Source of the DNA: Fictibacillus aquaticus
Lineage (GTDB): Bacteria; Bacillota; Bacilli; Bacillales; Fictibacillaceae
DNA length: 64,000 nt
NCBI RefSeq assembly: GCF_002245695.1
Contig: NZ_NOII01000001.1
Span: forward strand, 1-64,000
Direction: 5' to 3'
The position numbers and the translations under genes were made by a program. Positions 1 through 10,289 of this stretch are shown piece by piece. Numbering within the stretch: position 1 is the stretch's first letter; every line of letters starts with the position of its first letter. Under the pieces are notes generated by a model. That model ran no database searches and was not told where the DNA came from. It worked only from the letters and a program-made list of their open reading frames with translations.

Positions 1-19
1 AGGAATGTTTCATTCTTCG

Positions 20-390
20 CTTTGCTTAACCATCTTTGAATACATCATTGATAAGTTGATCGGAGTGTAAGGTGCCGACTCCAGCGGGACGAGTGGGACA
101 GGTGAGACCCTTTAGGGCGCGCAGCGGCAAAGGGGCTCACTTGTCCAGCAGAAAACGGCTAGCCCCTCGAGGTCAAAAGGGCAAGTGTCCAATAAGTCAA
201 AGAGCGACTTACAAGCCCCTTTCCCTTTGTCGGGGCTGAACGAGCCGTTTCTGCTTTTCGCCACGCCCCGCGGAAAGCGTGCGCCTGAAACGGAGATCAA
301 CTGCTTCTCTGATTTCTAATAGTCCTACAGTTTATGGAAACAGCCTTTTTTAAGTGACAACTCAGCATGATACAAAAGGTTTTTCAGAGA
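20..390. repeat. Type-1 GC-rich intergenic repeat with nested palindromic module
   Basis: The core, about 52-303, starts GTTGATCGGAGTGTAAGG and ends CGCCTGAAACGGAGATCAAC. The same core occurs inverted at 10065-10193 and in the same direction near 48034-48230, and the flanks after the core (TCTGATTTCTAATAG, then TTTTTCAG near 381) are also shared with the 48 kb copy. Inside this copy lies a module of about 110 bp bounded by an inverted repeat (CAGAAAACGGCT near 149, AGCCGTTTCTG near 252) that the other copies lack. The ORF that can be drawn through it is an artefact. It is likely a non-coding mobile or recombinogenic repeat; there is no transposase. Confidence 0.8.
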
Positions 391-670
391 CCATGGAATC
401 ACTCGGCTTTATTTTTTTTGCTGGCTGCGATATGTTGAAGTACATGAATGCCGCTTGTTCATCTTGCTCATCTTAAAGGTGTGCTTTTACAGTGCGGGGA
501 TTTTGCTTGAAACGCTTACATTGCGATTCGTTTTCCTGTACTATGTAGGTGACAGGCACAAGTTGTGGCAGCTGTTCTTTTGCATCACTTTATGGTATAT
601 TTACATTGGTTAAGACCTAGTCACAATAGAAGGTGCTAATAAAACCGGCTTGATAAAGGAGAAGAAACAT
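391..670. other. Upstream region of accB
   Basis: About 280 bases without a credible ORF. It must carry the accB promoter unless transcription comes from before the window, but I see no well-spaced -35/-10 pair. The nearest candidate is CTTACA (515-520) and TACTAT (539-544) with an 18-base gap, which is weak. The only clear site is the AAAGGAG ribosome-binding sequence just before accB. Confidence 0.4.
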
Positions 671-1174
671 ATGCTGAAAATACAAGAAATCAGAGAATTG
701 ATCAAACTTATCGACAAGTCTTCTATTAATGAATTCAAGTATGAAAATGACGGAGCAAAAATCGTGCTGAAGAAAAACGGAGTCGGTGAAAGCCAGCTTG
801 CCGATGTGTCTGCACCGGCTGCGGCATATCAGCCTGCACCTGCTGCTATTCAGCCACAAGCCCCTGTACAAAGTGCACCGGCAGCAGCACCTCAGGCGCC
901 AGCACAGGAGCAGCCGAAAGCAGCTGACGAAAACTTACATAAGATTGTCTCGCCGATGGTCGGAACATTTTATTCTGCATCTGCACCAGATCAGCCGTCG
1001 TTTGTTAAAAGCGGAGACAAAGTATCAAAAGATTCGATCGTCTGCATCATTGAAGCGATGAAGCTGTTTAATGAAATTGAATCTGAAGTGAACGGGGAAA
1101 TCGTTGAAGTTCTCGTTGAGAACGGCCAGTTAGTCGAATACGGCCAGCCTTTGTTCCTCGTCAAATCAGAATAG
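671..1174 (+). CDS. accB: Acetyl-CoA carboxylase biotin carboxyl carrier protein
   Basis: Carries the biotin that moves the carboxyl group from the biotin carboxylase to the carboxyltransferase in the first step of fatty-acid synthesis. It has 167 residues: a short N-terminal helical region, an Ala/Pro/Gln-rich linker at about 47-85, and a biotinyl domain at about 90-167. The biotin lysine is K131 in EAMKLFNE. I chose ATG 671 because AAAGGAG sits just before it; an upstream in-frame ATG at 650 has no such site. accC follows after 11 bases, so the two are surely co-transcribed. Identity is certain from the biotin motif, the linker and the neighbour. Confidence 0.97.
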   Translation: MLKIQEIRELIKLIDKSSINEFKYENDGAKIVLKKNGVGESQLADVSAPAAAYQPAPAAIQPQAPVQSAPAAAPQAPAQEQPKAADENLHKIVSPMVGTFYSASAPDQPSFVKSGDKVSKDSIVCIIEAMKLFNEIESEVNGEIVEVLVENGQLVEYGQPLFLVKSE

Positions 1175-1185
1175 GCGGTGCGCTT

Positions 1186-2550
1186 ATGATAAAAAAACTG
1201 CTTGTCGCCAACAGAGGAGAAATCGCGGTCCGCATCATCCGTGCTTGCCGAGAATTGAATATTGAGACCGTTGCTGTATATTCAGAAGCGGACAAAGATG
1301 CGCTGCATGTAAGGCTTGCTGATGAGGCATATTGCATCGGACCCGTACTGTCAAAAGAAAGCTATCTTAATTTCACCAATATCATGAGTGTTGCTACGTT
1401 GACTGGATCAGATGCAATACATCCAGGCTACGGCTTTTTAGCAGAAAATGCAGACTTTGCGGAGATCTGCAGAGAGTGCAATGTCATCTTTGTAGGGCCG
1501 AGCCCGGAAGCCATCAACAAGATGGGAATTAAAGACGTTGCCCGAAAGACAATGGAAGAAGCGAAAGTTCCGATTGTCCCGGGATCCAAAGGAATCATAC
1601 CAAATCCAGAGGCTGGCGTTGAACTGGCAAATGAAATTGGGTATCCTGTTATTATTAAAGCGACTGCCGGTGGCGGGGGTAAAGGTATCCGTGTCGCCCG
1701 CAGTGAAACAGAGCTTTTAAAAGGAATCTCCATCACTCAGCAGGAAGCGGCAACCGCGTTCGGCAACCCTGGTGTCTATATCGAAAAGTTTATTGAAGAT
1801 TTCAGGCACGTAGAGATACAAGTGCTGGCTGACAACTATGGAAACGTGATCCATCTCGGTGAAAGGGATTGCAGCATTCAAAGAAGGCTGCAAAAATTGT
1901 TGGAGGAAACACCTTCTCCGGCAATCTCACCTGAAAAACGTGCTGAAATGGGAGAAGCAGCGGTTCGTGCTGCAAAAGCAGTCAATTATTCAGGTGCAGG
2001 AACAGTCGAATTCATCTTTGACCATAATACAGGCGATTTTTATTTTATGGAGATGAATACCCGTATTCAGGTTGAGCATCCTGTAACGGAAATGGTGACT
2101 GGAGTAGATCTCATCAAAGAGCAGATTAAGGTGGCGTCAGGAGAAAAGCTGAAATACGCACAAGAAGACATCACGTTTAGCGGATGGTCTATCGAATGCC
2201 GCATTAATGCTGAAAACCCTGACAAGAATTTTATGCCGTCCGCCGGTAAAATCGAGATGTACCTTCCTCCTGGAGGATTTGGTGTCCGTGTAGATTCTGC
2301 GGCTTATCCTGGATACGTGATTCCGCCGTATTATGATTCAATGATCGCGAAGGTCATCACCTATGGCCATACAAGGCAGGAAGCCATCAGCAGAATGAAA
2401 CGCGCACTGATGGAGTTTGTGGTCGAAGGGGTTCATACGACGATTCCATTCCATCTGCGGCTTATGGATAACGAAACATTTATAAGCGGAGATTTTAATA
2501 CTAAATTTCTTGAATTACACGATTTGACTGAAAAAAAGATATCAAAGTGA
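1186..2550 (+). CDS. accC: Acetyl-CoA carboxylase, biotin carboxylase subunit
   Basis: ATP-dependent carboxylation of biotin on AccB. The 454 residues are full length for the family. The protein opens with the biotin carboxylase N-terminal fold ([14 protein letters not shown]), has the ATP-grasp glycine loop GGGGKGIR near residue 167 and the active-site stretch [13 protein letters not shown] near 290, and ends with the C-terminal biotin carboxylase domain. It lies 11 bases after accB and 13 before an Asp23-family gene, all in one direction. The carboxyltransferase genes accA and accD are not in the window. As the only biotin carboxylase here, it could also serve the acyl-CoA carboxyltransferase at 33.7 kb; that is inference. 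Confidence 0.97.
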   Translation: MIKKLLVANRGEIAVRIIRACRELNIETVAVYSEADKDALHVRLADEAYCIGPVLSKESYLNFTNIMSVATLTGSDAIHPGYGFLAENADFAEICRECNVIFVGPSPEAINKMGIKDVARKTMEEAKVPIVPGSKGIIPNPEAGVELANEIGYPVIIKATAGGGGKGIRVARSETELLKGISITQQEAATAFGNPGVYIEKFIEDFRHVEIQVLADNYGNVIHLGERDCSIQRRLQKLLEETPSPAISPEKRAEMGEAAVRAAKAVNYSGAGTVEFIFDHNTGDFYFMEMNTRIQVEHPVTEMVTGVDLIKEQIKVASGEKLKYAQEDITFSGWSIECRINAENPDKNFMPSAGKIEMYLPPGGFGVRVDSAAYPGYVIPPYYDSMIAKVITYGHTRQEAISRMKRALMEFVVEGVHTTIPFHLRLMDNETFISGDFNTKFLELHDLTEKKISK

Positions 2551-2563
2551 CTGGAGGCAAGAG

Positions 2564-2971
2564 ATGATGAATGAAATGACATTTGAAATGGAAGAACATT
2601 CTTCCGGTCTGGGAAAAGTTGAGATCTCCCCGGAAGTGATCGAGGTTATCGCTGGAATCGCTGCATCTGATGTAGAGGGTGTCGCGTCCATGAGAGGAAA
2701 CTTTGCTTCAGGTGTAGTCGAGAAGCTTGGCCGCAAATCTCACGGCAAAGGCGTAAAAGTAGAATTAACTGAAGAGGGCATATCCATCGATGTGTACGTA
2801 TTGATGAAATACGGCATCTCGATTCCGGATGTGGCACAGAATATTCAAGACAGCATCCGTCAGGCCCTGCTGAATATGACAGCACTTGAGGCGAGCGACA
2901 TCAATGTATTTGTTGTCGGCGTACAATTTGAAAACAAAGAAAAGCAGCCTGAAATTCCTTACGCAGAATAA
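2564..2971 (+). CDS. Asp23/Gls24 family protein (YqhY-like)
   Basis: A 135-residue Asp23/Gls24-family protein with the family core GKVEISPEVIEVIAGIAASD at residues 16-35. It has no signal peptide and no membrane segment. In B. subtilis the equivalent gene, yqhY, sits directly after accC and has been linked genetically to control of acetyl-CoA carboxylase activity; the same position here supports that assignment. The exact biochemical role is not settled. CTGGAGG precedes the start. A strong terminator follows the stop, so accB-accC-yqhY looks like one transcription unit. Confidence 0.9.
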   Translation: MMNEMTFEMEEHSSGLGKVEISPEVIEVIAGIAASDVEGVASMRGNFASGVVEKLGRKSHGKGVKVELTEEGISIDVYVLMKYGISIPDVAQNIQDSIRQALLNMTALEASDINVFVVGVQFENKEKQPEIPYAE

Positions 2972-2977
2972 TCCGGG

Positions 2978-3017
2978 AGCTGACCTGAAGACATTTAATG
3001 TTCTTCAGGTCAGCTTT
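2978..3017 (+). terminator. Rho-independent terminator after the acc operon
   Basis: A perfect 13-base inverted repeat (AGCTGACCTGAAG and its complement) around a short AT loop, followed by six T. It closes the accB-accC-yqhY unit. Confidence 0.9.
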
Positions 3018-3074
3018 TTTATGTTTTCCGAAAAATGTGAATGATTTTTATCCGAACAACCTTGAATGTTCGGA

Positions 3075-3104
3075 TTGTTTCGCCATTCTTACCTGTGGTA
3101 TGAT
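3075..3104 (+). promoter_or_regulatory. Probable sigma-A promoter of the nusB-folD-xse unit
   Basis: TTGTTT (3075-3080), an 18-base gap, then TATGAT (3099-3104) directly preceded by TGG, an extended -10. It sits just after the acc terminator and about 40 bases before the nusB start. Confidence 0.65.
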
Positions 3105-3147
3105 GCTAAATATAAAATGTTCGAGTTAAGAAAGGAAGTAACCGCAT

Positions 3148-3528
3148 ATGAAACGAAGAATTGCCAGAGAAAAGGCTTTCCAGACGCTATTTCAGGTAGA
3201 GGTGAGCGGCACCGATCCAGATGAAGCGATGGAGCATGTGCTTGAAGGCGAGCAAGGCGACCCGTTTTTAACGAGTCTTGTGGAGGGAACGATCGAGAAA
3301 AAGACAGAGATTGATGCTTTTCTCAATCAGTATCTTGAAAACTGGAGCCTGGCGCGTGTTGCCAATGTTGAGCGTGTTGTGTTAAGGATGGCAGTTTTCG
3401 AGATGCGCGAGATGGAAGACATTCCTGCGAACGTTACATTGAATGAGGCGATTGAGATCGCAAAAGTATTCGGCGGTGAAGCGGCCGGCAAGTTTGTTAA
3501 CGGTGTATTAGGAAAGATCAAGCTTTAG
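3148..3528 (+). CDS. nusB: Transcription antitermination factor NusB
   Basis: RNA-binding partner of NusE (S10) in rRNA antitermination complexes. The 126 residues match the family size and the all-helical NusB fold: MKRRIAREKAFQTLFQ at the start, then PANVTLNEAIEIAKVFG and a C-terminal KFVNGVLGKI, the conserved end of NusB. AAAGGAAG precedes ATG 3148. It is the first gene of a run in which nusB, folD, xseA, xseB and ispA follow with tiny gaps or overlaps. Confidence 0.96.
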   Translation: MKRRIAREKAFQTLFQVEVSGTDPDEAMEHVLEGEQGDPFLTSLVEGTIEKKTEIDAFLNQYLENWSLARVANVERVVLRMAVFEMREMEDIPANVTLNEAIEIAKVFGGEAAGKFVNGVLGKIKL

Positions 3529-3567
3529 TAAAGACAAGAAAATGACTTTTCAAGGGGGAAACAGAGA

Positions 3568-4425
3568 ATGGAACTGTTAAACGGAAAAGAAATTTCAGGT
3601 CAAAAACGAGAAGAACTTTCTGCTGAGATCAAGATGCTGAAAGAAGACGGGATCACGCCAGGACTTGCGGTTATCCTTGTCGGAGACCACCCGGCATCAC
3701 GTTCTTATGTGCTTTCAAAGCAAAGGACGTGCAAAGAGCTCGGCATGCATTCCATTCTGACTGAATTGCCCGATACCATCTCAGAGGACGAGCTGCTTTC
3801 CGCAATTGAAACGTTCAACCGGGATCATGATGTGGATGGCATATTAGTCCAGCTTCCTCTTCCGTCTCATATTTCAGAGCGGAAAGTGATCGAAGCGATC
3901 GCGCCTCATAAAGATGTTGACGGCTTTCATCCCCTTAACGCAGGAAAACTTGCTACCGGAGAGCCGACATTCGTACCGTGTACACCTCTTGGAATTCTTG
4001 AAATGCTAAAAACGAAAGATATCTCTATCAGAGGAAAACAAGTAGTTGTCGTCGGAAGGAGCAATATTGTCGGAAAGCCTGTAGGACAGCTTTTGCTGTC
4101 AGAGGATGCTACTGTAACATACTGCCATTCAAAAACAGAAAACTTGGCAGCACATACAAAGCAGGCTGACATCCTGATCGCCGCTGCGGGCCGCGCCAAG
4201 CTCGTATCAAAGGAAATGGTAAAAGAGGGTGCCATCGTGATCGATGTAGGAATGAATAAGGTGGACGGCAAACTATGCGGCGACGTCGATTTTGAAGCGG
4301 TAAAAGAAGTTGCCGGTATGATCACCCCCGTTCCAGGCGGAGTAGGTCCTATGACGATCACGATGCTCATGAACAACACGGTCCTCTCGGCTAAAAGGAG
4401 AAAAGCTTTTAAAGGAGCGGTATAA
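3568..4425 (+). CDS. folD: Methylenetetrahydrofolate dehydrogenase/cyclohydrolase
   Basis: Bifunctional cytosolic enzyme that interconverts 5,10-methylene-, methenyl- and 10-formyl-tetrahydrofolate with NADP, feeding purine and formyl-Met synthesis. It has 285 residues, the usual length. Visible motifs are the catalytic-lysine helix SYVLSKQRTCKELG near 50-63, PTFVPCTPLG, and the Rossmann signature VVVVGRSNIVGKPVGQLLL. AGGGGGAAA precedes the ATG. Its stop is immediately followed by the xseA ATG, so translation is likely coupled. Confidence 0.97.
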   Translation: MELLNGKEISGQKREELSAEIKMLKEDGITPGLAVILVGDHPASRSYVLSKQRTCKELGMHSILTELPDTISEDELLSAIETFNRDHDVDGILVQLPLPSHISERKVIEAIAPHKDVDGFHPLNAGKLATGEPTFVPCTPLGILEMLKTKDISIRGKQVVVVGRSNIVGKPVGQLLLSEDATVTYCHSKTENLAAHTKQADILIAAAGRAKLVSKEMVKEGAIVIDVGMNKVDGKLCGDVDFEAVKEVAGMITPVPGGVGPMTITMLMNNTVLSAKRRKAFKGAV

Positions 4426-5775
4426 ATGCAAGACCGTTATGTTCCGATAAGCTCTGTTACAAGATACATTAAGCGCCTGTTTGAAGGTGACAAAAATCTT
4501 CAGGATGTCTGGGTGAAGGGGGAGCTCTCGAATGTTAAGCTGCATTCGAGAGGCCACCTTTATTTTACGTTAAAGGATGAGAACAGCAAGGTGAACGCAG
4601 TAATGTTCGCCGGCAATAACCGTTTTCTCCCGTTTAAGCCTGCAGACGGAATGAAAGTCCTCATACAAGGCGAGATGAGTGTGTATGAGCCGATGGGGAG
4701 CTATCAGCTTTATGCCAGGACGATGCAGCAAGACGGAGTGGGAAATTTATTTCTAGCTTATGAAGAGCTCAAGAAGAAGCTTGAGCTTGAAGGCTTGTTT
4801 AAGGAAGAAAACAAAAAAGCCATTCCACGCTCCCCTTCCGAGATCGGAGTGATCACTTCCCCGACAGGAGCAGCGGTCAGAGATATTATGACGACGATCA
4901 AACGAAGGTTCCCGCAGGCGCGTATCACTCTTTTCCCCGTACTTGTCCAAGGTCCGGGAGCCGCTCCAAGCATCGCAAATGCGATTTATCAAGCGAACGA
5001 TCTCGGCCGTCACCAAGTATTGATCGTCGGCAGGGGCGGAGGGTCTATTGAAGAACTGTGGGCGTTCAACGAGGAAACCGTGGCAAGGGCAATTTTTCAA
5101 TCTGGTATTCCAGTCATTTCTGCAGTAGGACATGAAACAGATTTTACAATCGCCGATTTTGTAGCTGATTTAAGAGCGCCGACTCCGACGGCTGCAGCTG
5201 AAATGGCGGTTCCTCACAACGATGAACTAAGAGACAGGCTGACTCAGCGGGAATATAGACTTAAAAGAGTCATGAACGAATACATGCAAAGCCGCCGGCA
5301 AAGGGTGGAGCGGCTGAACAAGTCATATGCTTTCCGCTATCCGGCTCAGCTTGTAAAACAAAAAGAGCAGCAGCTTGACCGCATGATGGATGCACTGAAA
5401 AAAAGGACGCTGCAGACAAAAGAACAGAAAAGCGTCTCTCTTGCTTCAGCACTCAGGCAGCTTAAGTATTTTTCGCCAGAAGGACAGCTCGAAAAAGCAA
5501 AAAAAAGAAACGCAGATCTAGAAAAACAGCTTTTAAAGGAATTTTACCGATCTCTGGATTTACAGAAAAAAGATTTTGCGCAGAAAATTTCCCGCCTGAA
5601 CGCACTCAGTCCTCTCGCCGTTATGGAGAGAGGATACAGTTTGGTTTATGAAAAAAAGAAGCTGATCAAATCAGTCAAGCAGCTTAAAAAAGGCGATACG
5701 TTAAAAATTAATGTCAAAGACGGAAAAATTACGGCAGCTGTTACAGAACTGGAGGAGACGAATAATGAGCGATAA
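4426..5775 (+). CDS. xseA: Exodeoxyribonuclease VII large subunit
   Basis: Catalytic subunit of ExoVII, which degrades single-stranded DNA into oligonucleotides. The 449 residues contain an N-terminal OB-type DNA-binding domain (about 5-100), the nuclease core with [16 protein letters not shown] and [19 protein letters not shown], and a long Lys/Gln-rich coiled-coil region (about 270-400) that binds XseB. The ATG directly abuts the folD stop and is served by AAAGGAG inside the end of folD. xseB overlaps its last 11 bases. Confidence 0.97.
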   Translation: MQDRYVPISSVTRYIKRLFEGDKNLQDVWVKGELSNVKLHSRGHLYFTLKDENSKVNAVMFAGNNRFLPFKPADGMKVLIQGEMSVYEPMGSYQLYARTMQQDGVGNLFLAYEELKKKLELEGLFKEENKKAIPRSPSEIGVITSPTGAAVRDIMTTIKRRFPQARITLFPVLVQGPGAAPSIANAIYQANDLGRHQVLIVGRGGGSIEELWAFNEETVARAIFQSGIPVISAVGHETDFTIADFVADLRAPTPTAAAEMAVPHNDELRDRLTQREYRLKRVMNEYMQSRRQRVERLNKSYAFRYPAQLVKQKEQQLDRMMDALKKRTLQTKEQKSVSLASALRQLKYFSPEGQLEKAKKRNADLEKQLLKEFYRSLDLQKKDFAQKISRLNALSPLAVMERGYSLVYEKKKLIKSVKQLKKGDTLKINVKDGKITAAVTELEETNNER

Positions 5776-6007
5776 AGAAAAACACCTCACGTTTGAAGAA
5801 GCGATGGAAAGGCTCGAAGAAATCGTAGAAAAGCTCGAACAAGGAGATGTCCCGCTCGAGGAGAGCATCGATCTGTATCAGCAGGGCATGAAGTACTCAA
5901 AGCTTTGTCATGCAAAGCTTCAGAATGTCGAAAAGAAAATGGACCTGATCATGAATGAAGATGGTGAAGCAAGGCCATTTGCCGTACAGGAGGAAGATCT
6001 TACGTGA
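5765..6007 (+). CDS. xseB: Exodeoxyribonuclease VII small subunit
   Basis: 80-residue helical partner of XseA. The family signature is visible: [20 protein letters not shown] followed by [13 protein letters not shown] chose ATG 5765 because CTGGAGGAG lies just before it and the protein then begins at the family start; an upstream in-frame start at 5711 would add 18 residues read from inside xseA. It overlaps xseA by 11 bases and its TGA overlaps the ispA GTG. Confidence 0.95.
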   Translation: MSDKEKHLTFEEAMERLEEIVEKLEQGDVPLEESIDLYQQGMKYSKLCHAKLQNVEKKMDLIMNEDGEARPFAVQEEDLT

Positions 6008-6885
6008 ATTCTCTTTCTGATTTCATCACTGAAAAAAAACAGCAGATCGAACGCAGGCTGAAAGAATTGACAGCCGATCAGATGATTCCCGAAACGCTTT
6101 GCAAATCGATCTCCTATTCCATCGAAGCTGGGGGAAAGCGGCTCCGTCCTGTTTTGCTTCTCGCAGTGATGGAGGCGTTTGGGGCAAAAAGCGAAAAAGG
6201 ATTAGATACGGCTTGCGCAATTGAAGCACTGCATACATATTCTCTTATACATGATGATTTGCCGAGCATGGACGATGATGATATCAGGAGGGGAAAGCCG
6301 ACTAATCATAAAGTTTTTGGTGAGGCTATTGCGATCCTTGCGGGGGACGCACTGCTCACGATGAGCTTTTCCTTCATCCTTGATGACAGCAGACTGAATG
6401 CAGAGGAAAAAATGCAAGTGGCTTCGCTGCTGTCGAAAAGCGCAGGTCCAGCGGGCATGGTTGCGGGTCAGGCAGAGGATATGGAAGCAGAAGGCGCTGA
6501 GCTGACAAAAGATCAGCTGGAAGCCATTCACGATAAAAAGACGGGACAGCTGCTGCAATGTTCTGTTGTAGCAGGCGGTATCCTCGCTGGAGCTTCTGCT
6601 CATGAGCTTGAATCGTTAAAGCGGTATGCAAAGCATATCGGCATAGCTTTTCAGATACAGGATGATATTTTAGACATCACTGGAGATCAGCAGACACTTG
6701 GCAAGCCAGTGGGAAGCGATGTGTCTAACAATAAAACAACGTATCCGGCACTATTGGGGCTAGACGGCGCTAAAGAAGAGCTCTTCAGACATGTAGCTGC
6801 AGCCAAACATGAGCTTGCTAAGCTTCAGCACGAAACAGCGGTTCTTGAACAGCTGGCCGACTACATCATCAGCAGGAATCATTAG
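6004..6885 (+). CDS. ispA: Farnesyl diphosphate synthase
   Basis: Condenses IPP with DMAPP and GPP to make C15 farnesyl diphosphate. The 293 residues carry both aspartate-rich prenyltransferase motifs: DD at 84-85 with D90 ([11 protein letters not shown]), and DDILD at 220-224. A short N-terminal arm before EAGGKRLRP is typical of the bacterial enzyme. The start is GTG 6004, overlapping the xseB stop by 4 bases, with CAGGAGG about 10 bases before. A 374-base gap with possible RNA structure separates it from dxs, also an isoprenoid gene. Confidence 0.95.
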   Translation: MNSLSDFITEKKQQIERRLKELTADQMIPETLCKSISYSIEAGGKRLRPVLLLAVMEAFGAKSEKGLDTACAIEALHTYSLIHDDLPSMDDDDIRRGKPTNHKVFGEAIAILAGDALLTMSFSFILDDSRLNAEEKMQVASLLSKSAGPAGMVAGQAEDMEAEGAELTKDQLEAIHDKKTGQLLQCSVVAGGILAGASAHELESLKRYAKHIGIAFQIQDDILDITGDQQTLGKPVGSDVSNNKTTYPALLGLDGAKEELFRHVAAAKHELAKLQHETAVLEQLADYIISRNH

Positions 6886-7259
6886 CATATTGCCCGGTGA
6901 TTTCGTTTTATGATAATATATAAGATGTTTTTAAAGCATCATTATATGCTGTCTGCTTCCTCATACATATTTCGTCGCACTCGAACCTGTCTTGGAGCAG
7001 GAATCAACTGATTGTTCAGAAATCCGATATAATGGAGTACGAGTATTGCCGTTATCACTCTGGTGCTAGCGGCTATTTTTTCACTCGATGCCTTACGCCT
7101 CCTGAAGACAAAGTCCTGGATACTTTGGAGGTTTCGGCCTCTGTTTTAATCATATTTCAGAGTGAACGTTTATTATATTTATAAGAGGAAAAATTAAACA
7201 TAACACGTTTTTAAAAATAAAAAGAGAAAATAGATGTAGCTCGGAAAGAGAGGCATTCC
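6886..7259 (+). promoter_or_regulatory. Structured intergenic leader before dxs
   Basis: No ORF. TATAAT at 7028-7033 could be a -10, though no good -35 is visible. About 20 bases on, GCCGTTATCAC-tctg-GTGCTAGCGGC (about 7048-7073) forms a hairpin of 10 pairs with one mismatch, followed by TATTTTTT, so it resembles an attenuator or terminator. A second structure follows at about 7098-7131: CCTCC pairs with GGAGG and AAAGT with ACTTT inside. A small GAGG/CCTC hairpin ends near 7142. A leader that controls dxs would fit. I do not recognise a known riboswitch consensus. Confidence 0.45.
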
Positions 7260-9164
7260 ATGAATTTGGAAGAAATTCAAAATCCTCAATTCTTAAAAAC
7301 ACTCGGCAAAGAAGAGCTGGAGAAGCTGGCAGCTGAAATCCGTGAGTTTTTAATTAATAAATTAAGTGTAAACGGGGGCCATCTTGGGCCAAACTTAGGG
7401 GTTGTGGAACTTACGCTTGTCCTTCATAAGCTGTTTGACAGTCCATCAGACAAGTTTATTTGGGATGTCGGCCACCAGGCTTATGTTCATAAAATTCTGA
7501 CAGGCCGCGCGAGCCAGTTCGATACACTCAGACAGTACAAAGGGCTTTGCGGCTTTCCGAAACGGTGCGAGAGCGAGCATGATGTTTGGGAAACCGGTCA
7601 CAGCTCTACATCCTTGTCAGCCGCTATGGGGATGGCGATTGCACGGGATTTAAAAAAGAGCAGCGAGAAAGTGATCGCCGTAATTGGAGATGGAGCGTTA
7701 ACGGGCGGAATGGCGCTTGAGGCTCTCAATCATATCGGGCATGAGAAAAAAGATTTAATCGTTATCCTTAACGATAATGAGATGTCCATCGCTCCTAACG
7801 TCGGCGCTCTGCACAACGTCCTTGGCCGGATGCGAACAGCTAGGAAATATAACAAGGCGAAGGATGAATTAGAGTCACTTATCCGTAAGATTCCTGCTTT
7901 TGGAGGGAAGCTCGCCGCTACTGCCGAGCGTCTGAAAGACAGTTTGAAGTATCTGCTCGTGTCTGGCATGTTCTTTGAAGAACTTGGATATACGTACCTT
8001 GGTCCTGTTGATGGCCATGATGTAGACGATTTGCTTGAGAATCTTTCATATGCCAAGAAAACAAAGGGACCTGTGATCGTTCACGTGATCACGAAAAAAG
8101 GTAAAGGCTACAGCCCTGCGGAACTCGATACAAACGATAACTGGCATGGGGTAGGTCCGTACAAGATGGAATCGGGTGAACTTATCCCTCAGGAAAAAGG
8201 GGGTCCGTCATATTCCGGCATCGTGAGCGATACCTTGGCTGAGCTTTCTGAGAAAGATGAGCGGATCGCGGTCATTACTCCCGCGATGACTGTCGGGTCA
8301 AAGCTTGTTCCATACGGTAAAAAATTCCCTGACCGCTTGTTTGATGTCGGCATCGCTGAACAGCATGCGGCGACAATGGCTGCTGGAATGGCTACTCAGA
8401 ACATGAAACCAGTCCTTTCGATTTATTCTACGTTTTTACAGCGAGGGTACGACCAAGTCGTGCACGACGTGGCACGCCAAAACTTGAACGTCCTGTTTAC
8501 GATCGACCGATCGGGCTTAGTAGGAGCAGACGGAGAAACGCATCAAGGCGTGTTCGATATCGCCTTTTTAAGGCATATCCCGAACATGGTCCTCATGATG
8601 GGCAAAGACGAAAACGAGCTGCGTAACATGGTGTATACCGGCATACAGTACAGCGATGGGCCGATAGCAGTCCGTTTCGCGAGAGGCAACGGCTTTGGAG
8701 TTCCACTTGATGAAGAATTTGAAAAAATTCCGATTGGTTCATGGGAAGTATTGAAAGAAGGAACGGATGCAGCGATCTTAACCTTTGGCACAACGATCCC
8801 GATGGCTCTCAAAGCTTGGGAAGTACTGGCGAAGCAAGGCATTTCGGTGAGAGTGATCAATGCAAGGTTTATCAAGCCGCTTGATACAGAGATGCTTAAC
8901 AGCCTGATCGAAGAAAACATTCCGATTCTCACGATAGAGGAAGCGGCGCTTCAAGGCGGATTTGGCAGCGCTGTGCTTGAACACCTTGCTGATGAACAAG
9001 CCTTTCATATTCCAGTCGACAGGATGGGGATCCCTGACCGGTTCATCGAGCACGGCAGCGTGACAAAGCTTCTTGAGGAGATCGGCCTTACAGAAGAAGA
9101 TGTCGTTAAACGGACAAAGGCACTTGTGGAAAGACGAAACAGCAAAAAAGGAATGCTTACATGA
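7260..9164 (+). CDS. dxs: 1-deoxy-D-xylulose-5-phosphate synthase
   Basis: Thiamine-diphosphate enzyme that joins pyruvate and glyceraldehyde 3-phosphate in the first step of the MEP isoprenoid pathway. The 634 residues are full length: N-terminal ThDP-binding domain with [16 protein letters not shown] near 140, the central pyrimidine domain with [15 protein letters not shown], and the C-terminal transketolase domain ending in the conserved DRFIEHGS region. A GGAAAGAGAGG purine tract precedes ATG 7260. The last 4 bases overlap the methyltransferase gene (ATGA). Confidence 0.97.
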   Translation: MNLEEIQNPQFLKTLGKEELEKLAAEIREFLINKLSVNGGHLGPNLGVVELTLVLHKLFDSPSDKFIWDVGHQAYVHKILTGRASQFDTLRQYKGLCGFPKRCESEHDVWETGHSSTSLSAAMGMAIARDLKKSSEKVIAVIGDGALTGGMALEALNHIGHEKKDLIVILNDNEMSIAPNVGALHNVLGRMRTARKYNKAKDELESLIRKIPAFGGKLAATAERLKDSLKYLLVSGMFFEELGYTYLGPVDGHDVDDLLENLSYAKKTKGPVIVHVITKKGKGYSPAELDTNDNWHGVGPYKMESGELIPQEKGGPSYSGIVSDTLAELSEKDERIAVITPAMTVGSKLVPYGKKFPDRLFDVGIAEQHAATMAAGMATQNMKPVLSIYSTFLQRGYDQVVHDVARQNLNVLFTIDRSGLVGADGETHQGVFDIAFLRHIPNMVLMMGKDENELRNMVYTGIQYSDGPIAVRFARGNGFGVPLDEEFEKIPIGSWEVLKEGTDAAILTFGTTIPMALKAWEVLAKQGISVRVINARFIKPLDTEMLNSLIEENIPILTIEEAALQGGFGSAVLEHLADEQAFHIPVDRMGIPDRFIEHGSVTKLLEEIGLTEEDVVKRTKALVERRNSKKGMLT

Positions 9165-9985
9165 AAAAAGAAAGAGTCGATGTGCTCTTAGTAGAAAGAG
9201 GGCTCATCGAAACGCGTGAAAAAGCGAAGCGGTCAATCATGGCAGGACTCGTTTTTACAGGTACAGAAAGAATCGACAAGCCAGGCATGAAAATTGAAAA
9301 TGATGCAGATTTAACTGTTAAAGGATCTTTATTGCCGTATGTTGGAAGAGGCGGCCTGAAGCTTGAAAAAGCATTAAAAGTGTTCAGCCTTGATGTGACT
9401 GGAAAAATTGTTTTGGATATCGGGGCATCCACGGGCGGATTTACCGACTGTGCTCTTCAAAACGGTGCAAAGTATGTGTACGCCTTGGACGTGGGATACA
9501 ACCAGCTAGCATGGAAACTTCGCAACGATGAAAGAGTCGGCGTGATGGAGCGTACTAACTTTCGCCATGTTACACCAGATATGCTTCAAGAAGGCATGCC
9601 TGACGTTGCGACAGCAGATGTTTCCTTTATCTCTCTTCGGCTGATATTGCCAGTATTAAAATCGATTCTCAAGCCTGGCGGACAGGCTGTTGTTCTTATA
9701 AAACCGCAGTTTGAAGCGGGACGTGAGGAAGTCGGGAAAAAAGGGATTGTCCGCGATCCTGCTGTTCATGAACGCGTCATAACGGAGATGCTTGATTTCT
9801 CAGTAAAAGAAGGCTATACGCCTCTTGACCTTTCATTCTCTCCGATAACAGGCGGCGATGGAAATATTGAGTTCCTTCTGCACCTACTTAACGGTCCGGC
9901 AGAGAAATCGTTCAGCATAGATCGAGCATCAGAAGTTGTGAAAGAAGCTCATCTTCATTTGAAAAAAGAGCGGACATTAGATTAG
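9161..9985 (+). CDS. TlyA-type rRNA 2'-O-methyltransferase / hemolysin family
   Basis: 274 residues: an N-terminal S4 RNA-binding domain ([20 protein letters not shown], about 5-65) and an FtsJ/RrmJ-like SAM methyltransferase domain whose SAM loop is [16 protein letters not shown]. The family methylates ribose in 16S/23S rRNA in mycobacteria (TlyA); the Bacillus orthologue is YqxC, whose target is less certain. The start overlaps the dxs stop by 4 bases, so the two are translationally coupled. Neighbour order (dxs, this gene, argR, recN) is that of B. subtilis. Confidence 0.92.
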   Translation: MKKERVDVLLVERGLIETREKAKRSIMAGLVFTGTERIDKPGMKIENDADLTVKGSLLPYVGRGGLKLEKALKVFSLDVTGKIVLDIGASTGGFTDCALQNGAKYVYALDVGYNQLAWKLRNDERVGVMERTNFRHVTPDMLQEGMPDVATADVSFISLRLILPVLKSILKPGGQAVVLIKPQFEAGREEVGKKGIVRDPAVHERVITEMLDFSVKEGYTPLDLSFSPITGGDGNIEFLLHLLNGPAEKSFSIDRASEVVKEAHLHLKKERTLD

Positions 9986-10064
9986 AACATTCAAAAAGCT
10001 TTTGCAATAAACCTGTTTGTTTTTTATAAGTATCTCTAGCTTGTAATAGAATTCAGTGAAGAAG

Positions 10065-10193
10065 TTGATCTCCGTTTCAGGTGCACGCTTTCCGCAGGGT
10101 GGGCGGTGAGCCCTCTTGCCGCTACGCGCCCTAAGAGGTCTCACTTGTCCCACTTATCCTGCAGGAGTCGGCACCTTACACTCCGATCAACTT
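10065..10193 (-). repeat. Type-1 GC-rich repeat, inverted copy
   Basis: Begins TTGATCTCCGTTTCAGGTGC and ends CTTACACTCCGATCAACTT, the reverse complement of the core at 52-303 without that copy's inserted module. The flank AAAGGATTCAAGAAG matches, inverted, the sequence just before the 48 kb copy, so the repeated unit is longer than the GC-rich core. Confidence 0.85.
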
Positions 10194-10289
10194 ATTCTAA
10201 TAAAGGATTCAAGAAGTTTAAGCGAACTCAATGAAAGATTCAGCTAGCAATTAAAGATGAACATTTCTCATGGTCTATGTTTCGGATTC

